Positions 59,440 to 64,000 of a stretch of DNA of 64,000 nt are shown here, piece after piece. The notes beneath the pieces were generated by a model. It was given only the letters and a program-made list of their open reading frames with translations. It did not search any database and was not told the origin of the DNA. Each line of letters starts with the position of its first letter. Positions within the stretch are counted from its first letter, which is position 1. Origin of the DNA: Ilumatobacter sp. (GTDB lineage Bacteria > Actinomycetota > Acidimicrobiia > Acidimicrobiales > Ilumatobacteraceae); NCBI GenBank assembly GCA_018666235.1, contig JABJAB010000066.1, positions 17,014-81,013 of the forward strand, read 5' to 3'. The position numbers and the translations under genes are program-made.

Positions 59440-60222
59440 ATGGAACTGCAGGGGAAGAACGTTGTCGTCACCGGTGCGGGACGAGGTATCGGCGAAGCAC
59501 TCGCCCGCGAGTTCCACGCACGTGGAGCCAATGTCGTGTTGGCCGATCTCCGAGGTGCTCGCGACGTCGCTGCCACTCTTGATGGTGCCGTGGGCCTCGA
59601 CGCAGACGTCAGCACCGAGGCTGGCAACAGAGCGCTCGTCGAGCAGTCGATTGTGGAACTCGGGCAGATCGACCTGTTCTTCGCCAACGCTGGGGTGGGC
59701 ACGGGAGCAGGGGTCGTCGAAACACCAGAAGACGATTGGGAACTGGCGATGAATGTGAACGTCCACGCCCACCGCTGGGCAGCCAAGTACCTCCTTCCCG
59801 ACTGGCTCGAACGCGGCGACGGGTATTTCTGCTCCACCGCGTCGGCGGCGGGACTGCTCGCCCAGATCGGCTCGGGGCCGTACACCGTCACGAAGCGGGC
59901 CGCCGTTGCGTTTGCCGAATACATGGCCATCACGTATGGCGACCGCGGTGTCAAGGTCACCTGCCTCTGCCCACAGGGAGTCAACACCGCCATGTTGCAT
60001 GCGGGCGATGATGCGCTGCCTGGCGGCAACGTGGTGAAGGCGGCGGGCGACGTCCTTGAGCCTGCCGACGTCGCTGTCGAGGTGGCCGACACCATCGAGC
60101 GCGAAGGGTTCTTCGTTCTTCCGCACCCCGAGGTTGCCGGCTACATGCAGTTGAAAGCTGAGAATCCCGAGCGTTGGCTGGGCGGTATGCGCAAGTTGCA
60201 GCGTTCGGTCATGGGCGGCTGA
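59440..60222 (+). CDS. SDR family oxidoreductase
   Basis: 260 residues, classical short-chain dehydrogenase. NVVVTGAGRGIGEALAREFH binds NAD(P), FFANAGVGTGAGV gives the NAG motif, and catalytic Ser, Tyr and Lys are in STASAAGLLAQIGSGPYTVT-K. The C-terminal half has VTCLCPQGVNTAMLHAG. An Asp after the second strand (VVLADLRGA) favours NAD. Substrate unknown. The gene has the 10-nt tandem repeat upstream and a small gene downstream. Confidence 0.87.
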   Translation: MELQGKNVVVTGAGRGIGEALAREFHARGANVVLADLRGARDVAATLDGAVGLDADVSTEAGNRALVEQSIVELGQIDLFFANAGVGTGAGVVETPEDDWELAMNVNVHAHRWAAKYLLPDWLERGDGYFCSTASAAGLLAQIGSGPYTVTKRAAVAFAEYMAITYGDRGVKVTCLCPQGVNTAMLHAGDDALPGGNVVKAAGDVLEPADVAVEVADTIEREGFFVLPHPEVAGYMQLKAENPERWLGGMRKLQRSVMGG

Positions 60223-60240
60223 CGCACACCCATCTCAACT

Positions 60241-60546
60241 ATGCAACGCTCACCTGCCGCCCTCGCCCGCCTCGGGTTGCGTCACGACGAGCCGATCCGC
60301 TTCCGACGCAACAACACGGGCCGGTGGGTGGTCGGCAAAGTCGTTGGCATCGAACCAGACGGCAGCATCTTGCTCCGTGACCCAGACGGCTCCGCTCGGT
60401 CGCTGCGCGCCGAAGTTGTCGAGATCCGACGCCCAGGGTCGCAAGGCCGCTTGCGGTGGCGGGTCGTCAGCGATGTCGCCGTCACGTGGGAACAACTCGA
60501 AATGTTCGGCACCGACCCCGTGGCTCCGACGCTGTTCGACGAGTAG
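60241..60546 (+). CDS. Small beta-rich protein of unknown function
   Basis: 101 residues. Basic and probably mostly strands (RWVVGKVVGIEPDGSILLRD, SARSLRAEVVEIRRPGSQGR, LRWRVVSDVAVTWEQLEMFG), reminiscent of small SH3-like or DUF-type domains, but I cannot name a family. The start follows the SDR stop by 18 nt, so it is probably in the same transcript. Confidence 0.6.
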   Translation: MQRSPAALARLGLRHDEPIRFRRNNTGRWVVGKVVGIEPDGSILLRDPDGSARSLRAEVVEIRRPGSQGRLRWRVVSDVAVTWEQLEMFGTDPVAPTLFDE

Positions 60547-60592
60547 GACGATCCAGCTGAGCAGGGAATTTCTCCCGGTGACCAGCTGGGCT

Positions 60593-61342
60593 TCAGCGAC
60601 CGCCGCTGACGTTCAGTGTCGTTGCCGTGATGTAAGAACTCGCATCGGATGCAAGCCACAGGATGGCATCGGCAACTTCTTCAGCCTGTCCACCCCGTTG
60701 CATCGGGACTCCACCCGCCACCCGATCGACCCGACCGGGCTCACCGCCGCTTGCGTGAATGTCGGTGTAGATCACACCGGGACGCACCGCGTTGACACGG
60801 ATTCCTTCGGTCGCGACTTCCTTGCCGAGGCCGAGGGTCATCGTGTCAATCGCTGCCTTCGTCGCGGCGTAGTCGATGTACTCGCCAGGGCTGCCGAGGT
60901 AGGACGCCGCCGACGACACGTTGACGATCGCTCCGCCGGCTCCGCCATGACGGGTGGACATTCGCCGCACCGCCTCGCGGGCGCAGATAAACGAACCGAC
61001 CACGTTCACGTCGAAGACTTCACGCCATCGGTCAACGCTCATCTCGTCGAACCGCACTTGCTCGTGCAGAATGCCGGCATTATTGACCAAGACCGTGGCG
61101 GGTCCGAACGCTTCCTCAGCCGCATCGAAGAGGTTCGCCGCATCGGCTTCGTGGCGCACGTCGGCCTGCACTGCGATCGCAGCGCCATCACAGTCGGCAA
61201 CAACCGCCGCGGCGGCGTCAGCATTCGAGTTGTAACTGAAGACGACCTGATAGCCGGCCGCATGAGCCAGCCGGCACGTTGCCGCACCGATGCCGCGACT
61301 TCCACCGGTGACGACGATCACGCCAGGCGACTTCAGATCAGT
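60593..61342 (-). CDS. SDR family oxidoreductase (FabG-like)
   Basis: 249 residues from GTG 61342, preferred because GAGG precedes it by 10 nt; a GTG at 61369 would overlap nudC. VVTGGSRGIGAATCRLAH binds NAD(P); LVNNAGILHEQVRF, catalytic Ser in NVSSAASYLGS and YIDYAATKAAIDTMTLGLGK follow, and the end SYITATTLNVSGGR is the FabG-type C-terminus. The Ser-Tyr-Lys triad is complete. Likely a 3-oxoacyl reductase or sugar/alcohol dehydrogenase. Confidence 0.87.
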   Translation of the reverse strand, partial: TDLKSPGVIVVTGGSRGIGAATCRLAHAAGYQVVFSYNSNADAAAAVVADCDGAAIAVQADVRHEADAANLFDAAEEAFGPATVLVNNAGILHEQVRFDEMSVDRWREVFDVNVVGSFICAREAVRRMSTRHGGAGGAIVNVSSAASYLGSPGEYIDYAATKAAIDTMTLGLGKEVATEGIRVNAVRPGVIYTDIHASGGEPGRVDRVAGGVPMQRGGQAEEVADAILWLASDASSYITATTLNVSGGR

Positions 61343-61350
61343 CACCGCGT

Positions 61351-62190
61351 TCAAACCTCGTTGATCCACTGTTCGATGATCCGACCGGCGATCGACATTG
61401 TCGGTGGAATCATCGGCAGGTCATCCTTGCGGTACCAATTGGCGTCCATGATCTCGGACTCCTCACACACAATGTCGCCGCCGGTGTAGTTGACGCGGAA
61501 GCCGACCATCAGGCTGTGCGGAAAGGGCCACGGCTGGCTGCCGACGTATCGAACATCGTCGACGTCCACCCCGACTTCTTCTTTGACCTCACGGATGACG
61601 GCCCCTTCGAGGTCTTCGCCGGGCTCGACGAAACCGGCAAGGCATGAATACATCGGTACCGGAAAGCGCACGCCACGAGCCAGCAAGGCCTCTTGATCGG
61701 GGCCCGGTTCACCCCGGGTGATCAAGGTGATCATCGCTGGCGCGACGCGCGGATAGACAACGAGTTCGCACGCCGGGCAGATGAGCCCACGCTCGCCGGC
61801 AGAAGGTCCCGTCGGCGTCGCGCACCGGCCACAGAACCGATGGGTGCGGACCCATTCGGCCACCTGTACCGCTCGTCCCGCTGCAAGCCACTCCGCTTCC
61901 GAAGCTGCACCGAAGTATCGGTAGAGATCCATTGCCGCTCCATACGACGGATCGCCCGCAGCATCGGGGACATCGATCGCCCACCAGCCGATGCCATCGA
62001 CGATGCCGATGAAGTGCTGTGGCCAGGCCTCATCCTCAGCTCGGTCATCAACGAAGACAGTGGTGCCGATGACATGCACGAACCGCCGTTCGCCGACGAA
62101 ACCACCGGGCACGTCGTTGAGCGGCTGGTACAGCGCTGCGGTGTTCATCGACACGAGATTCAGTTCCATGCGCGAGCTCATCGTCGGCAT
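61351..62190 (-). CDS. nudC: NAD(+) diphosphatase NudC (Nudix hydrolase)
   Basis: About 279 residues from ATG 62190. Hydrolyses NAD(H) and can decap NAD-RNA. The zinc-ribbon Cys pairs FCGRCATPTG and ICPACELVVYPR are present, then AMITLITRG, the Nudix box GFVEPGEDLEGAVIREVKEE-VGV and the NudC-specific SQPWPFPHSLMVGFRVNY. The N-terminal half is the less conserved NudC domain. Two later Met codons (62181, 62169) are alternative starts. It is divergent from the nitrobindin gene. Confidence 0.93.
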   Translation of the reverse strand: MPTMSSRMELNLVSMNTAALYQPLNDVPGGFVGERRFVHVIGTTVFVDDRAEDEAWPQHFIGIVDGIGWWAIDVPDAAGDPSYGAAMDLYRYFGAASEAEWLAAGRAVQVAEWVRTHRFCGRCATPTGPSAGERGLICPACELVVYPRVAPAMITLITRGEPGPDQEALLARGVRFPVPMYSCLAGFVEPGEDLEGAVIREVKEEVGVDVDDVRYVGSQPWPFPHSLMVGFRVNYTGGDIVCEESEIMDANWYRKDDLPMIPPTMSIAGRIIEQWINEV

Positions 62191-62229
62191 TCGTACCACG
62201 AACACGCAGCGCGGCGTAGCGTCGCAACC

Positions 62230-62736
62230 ATGACTGCCGCATCGGGACCAGTTCTCCACACCGATCTCGCCGACGTGTCAATGCTCCTCGGAACCTGGGA
62301 AGGAGCCGGCCGTGGCGAGTATCCGACCATCGAGGCGTTCGAGTACACGGAGTCCATCACCTTCGATCATGTGGGCAAGCCATTCCTCGCCTACCAACAG
62401 CGCACGCGTGCGACCGATGACGGTCGGCCGCTCCATGCCGAATCCGGCTACTGGCGGTTTCCCGAGCGAGGCCTCGCTGAGCTCGTGCTCGCCCATCCCA
62501 CCGGAGTCACAGAGATACTCGAAGGCTTTGCGGCCCCCAACATGCCCGGGAGCGACACGTTCATGATCGACCTTCGCTCGACCACGGTCACCGGCTCGTC
62601 GTCCGCCAAGGAGGTCACCCAGACTGAGCGCACCTTCGAGGTCACCGGCGACACGATGCGGTACACGATGCGGATGGCCGCAGTCGGACTGCCGATTCAG
62701 CATCACCTGTCGGCAGTTCTGCGCCGCGTCGGCTGA
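62230..62736 (+). CDS. Nitrobindin family heme-binding protein
   Basis: 168 residues from ATG 62230. Begins with the family motif LLGTWEGAGRGEYPTI, followed by beta-barrel strands (YTESITFDHVGKPFLAYQQR, SGYWRFPERGLAELVLAHPT) and the C-terminal RYTMRMAAVGLPIQHHLSAV, where His is the probable heme ligand. Nitrobindins bind ferric heme and nitric oxide and can isomerise peroxynitrite. It is divergent from nudC with a 39-nt gap. Confidence 0.92.
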   Translation: MTAASGPVLHTDLADVSMLLGTWEGAGRGEYPTIEAFEYTESITFDHVGKPFLAYQQRTRATDDGRPLHAESGYWRFPERGLAELVLAHPTGVTEILEGFAAPNMPGSDTFMIDLRSTTVTGSSSAKEVTQTERTFEVTGDTMRYTMRMAAVGLPIQHHLSAVLRRVG

Positions 62737-62797
62737 CGTCGGTCACACTCGACTCTCGAACTGCAGCCCGGAGCAGACGATTTCCTACCATCGGGCC

Positions 62798-63976
62798 ATG
62801 ACCAATGTCGTGATCGTCGATGCCGTCCGTACTCCCATCGGGAAGCGCAATGGTGGCCTGTCAACTCTGCATCCGGGCGAGACGCTCGGTCTCGTTCAGA
62901 AGGCACTGATCGAGCGCACAGGCATTGACCCAGCCGAAGTCGAGCAGGTCGTTGGCGGCGTGGTCAGCCAGGCAGGCGAGCAGGCATTCAACCTCACCCG
63001 CACGGCCTGGCTTGGCGCTGGCCTCCCGCTGACCACCGCGGCGACCACCGTTGACACCCAGTGCGGTTCGAGCCAACAGGCCACAGGTCTCGCGGCATCG
63101 CTCGTCGGTTCCGGAGTTGTCGATGTCGCGATGGCCTGTGGTGTCGAGGCCATGAGTCGCGTGCCGATCGGCGCAAGCGGCTCGAAGAAGCTCGGCCTCG
63201 GCGTCCCGATCCCGCCGCCGTACTTCGATCAGTACGAGATGACCTCACAGTTCGAAGGTGCCGAACGCATCGCGGACAAGTGGGAGATCACCCGCCAAGA
63301 CACCGATGCGTTCGGCCTTGCATCTCAACAGCGGGCCATTCAGGCGTGGGAAGAAGATCGCTTCGCCGGGCAGTACATCGAAGTCGTTGCCCCCGATGTC
63401 GATGAAGAGGGCAACCCGACTGGCGACACCCACACCGTTGGCCGCGACGAAGGGCTCCGCGAGACCTCGATCGAGAAGCTCGCAACGCTCAAACCGGTCG
63501 GTCGACCTGATGGCGTGCACACGGCAGGAAATGCGTCCCAGATCTCCGACGGCGCCGCGGCCATCTTGATAATGACCGAAGAGAAGGCCGCCGCGCTCGG
63601 ACTCACGCCGAAGGCCCGCATCGTCGACACCTGTCTCGTCGGTACCGACCCTGAGTTGATGCTCACCGGCCCGATCGACGCGACGCAACGTCTCCTCGAG
63701 CGCACCGGACTCTCGATCGACGACATCGATGTGTTCGAGATCAACGAAGCATTCGCGTCCGTCGTTCTCGCCTGGGCGAAAGAGACTGGCGCTGATTTGG
63801 CCAAGACAAATCCGAACGGTGGAGCCATCGCACTGGGCCATCCGCTCGGTGGGACCGGGGCGTTCTTGCTGACCAAGGCGATCTACGAGCTGGAACGGAC
63901 AGGCGGGAGGTACGGCCTCATCTCCATGTGCTGCGGTGGCGGCCTCGGCACCGGCACCATCATCGAACGAGTCTGA
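62798..63976 (+). CDS. Acetyl-CoA acetyltransferase (thiolase)
   Basis: 392 residues. The nucleophile Cys89 is in TTVDTQCGSSQQATG, followed by ACGVEAMSRVPIGA, NEAFASVVLAWAKETG, the catalytic His in GGAIALGHPLGGTGA, and the second Cys in SMCCGGGLGTGTIIERV. All triad residues are intact. It would make or cleave acetoacetyl-CoA or longer 3-ketoacyl-CoA; the window has several other beta-oxidation-type genes. The final 24 nt of the window hold no gene. Confidence 0.95.
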   Translation: MTNVVIVDAVRTPIGKRNGGLSTLHPGETLGLVQKALIERTGIDPAEVEQVVGGVVSQAGEQAFNLTRTAWLGAGLPLTTAATTVDTQCGSSQQATGLAASLVGSGVVDVAMACGVEAMSRVPIGASGSKKLGLGVPIPPPYFDQYEMTSQFEGAERIADKWEITRQDTDAFGLASQQRAIQAWEEDRFAGQYIEVVAPDVDEEGNPTGDTHTVGRDEGLRETSIEKLATLKPVGRPDGVHTAGNASQISDGAAAILIMTEEKAAALGLTPKARIVDTCLVGTDPELMLTGPIDATQRLLERTGLSIDDIDVFEINEAFASVVLAWAKETGADLAKTNPNGGAIALGHPLGGTGAFLLTKAIYELERTGGRYGLISMCCGGGLGTGTIIERV

Positions 63977-64000
63977 TCGTCAACCGTCGTTTGCGTCGGG

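Noticed and set aside
1..64000. tRNA, rRNA and CRISPR arrays
   Set aside because: I scanned the gaps for cloverleaf arms, CCA ends, and regularly spaced repeats and found none. The longest repeats are the 10- and 14-nt tandems without spacers.
1..64000. Insertion sequences, integrases or phage genes
   Set aside because: No transposase, integrase, or terminal repeat pair was seen. The repeat elements found are too short to be intact mobile elements.

Overview
The window is a dense, GC-rich chromosomal segment with about 62 protein genes, few gaps and no sign of an integrated element. The gene complement points to a free-living high-GC actinobacterium, most likely of the class Acidimicrobiia (Ilumatobacter-like). 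The pointers are F420/flavin LLM oxidoreductases, a Rv2466c-type (mycothiol-dependent) thioredoxin-fold reductase, a wax ester synthase/DGAT, paired DUF1800/DUF1501 proteins, and a NusA with a C-terminal Ada-like 'sunset' module. The lineage is inferred from protein features only; there is no rRNA or tRNA here.

Layout. 1-8817, minus strand: partial ftsK, a lipoprotein, a YidB-like protein, RNase J, dapA, a winged-helix protein, a YbhN-type membrane protein and an ACT-malic enzyme. 8952-11457, plus: a polar amino-acid ABC transporter (binding protein, permease, ATPase). 11485-14407: an acyl-CoA synthetase, a DedA-like membrane protein and thiol peroxidase. 14508-27236, minus: a large information-processing block read rimP-nusA-ylxR-infB-[selenoprotein]-rbfA-truB-ribF-rpsO-pnp-dapB. 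27517-32914: proS, then a MaoC hydratase and SDR that together resemble a split peroxisomal MFE-2, a geranylgeranyl-reductase-like flavoprotein and a small protein. 32994-36051, plus: MoxR, DUF58 and VWA genes. 36073-43455: a PPOX protein, an F420 oxidoreductase, LarE, TypA/BipA, a coiled-coil protein, a P450 and a crotonase. 43579-46133: DUF1800 and DUF1501. 46279-63976: acyl-CoA, sugar and lipid metabolism (acyl-CoA dehydrogenase-like, LLM, acyl-CoA synthetase, beta-phosphoglucomutase plus GH65 phosphorylase, SDRs, alpha/beta hydrolase, PD-(D/E)XK nuclease, PAP2 phosphatase, WS/DGAT, NudC, nitrobindin, thiolase).

The most notable find is hidden in the translation-factor operon. Between infB and rbfA a Rv2466c-like DsbA-fold gene carries an in-frame TGA exactly where the nucleophilic Cys should be (DPV-U-PWAW). 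A hairpin with an apical G follows at the spacing expected of a bacterial SECIS. An ordinary gene caller would start the protein about 30 residues too late and lose the active site. This is probably a selenocysteine enzyme.

Other unusual signals are three copies of a 31-nt palindrome between genes (9813, 20986, 30212) with a short relative at 18663, a terminator-like hairpin in the rimP-nusA leader, a 10-nt tandem repeat before an SDR gene, and a 14-nt tandem repeat overlapping the tpx stop codon.
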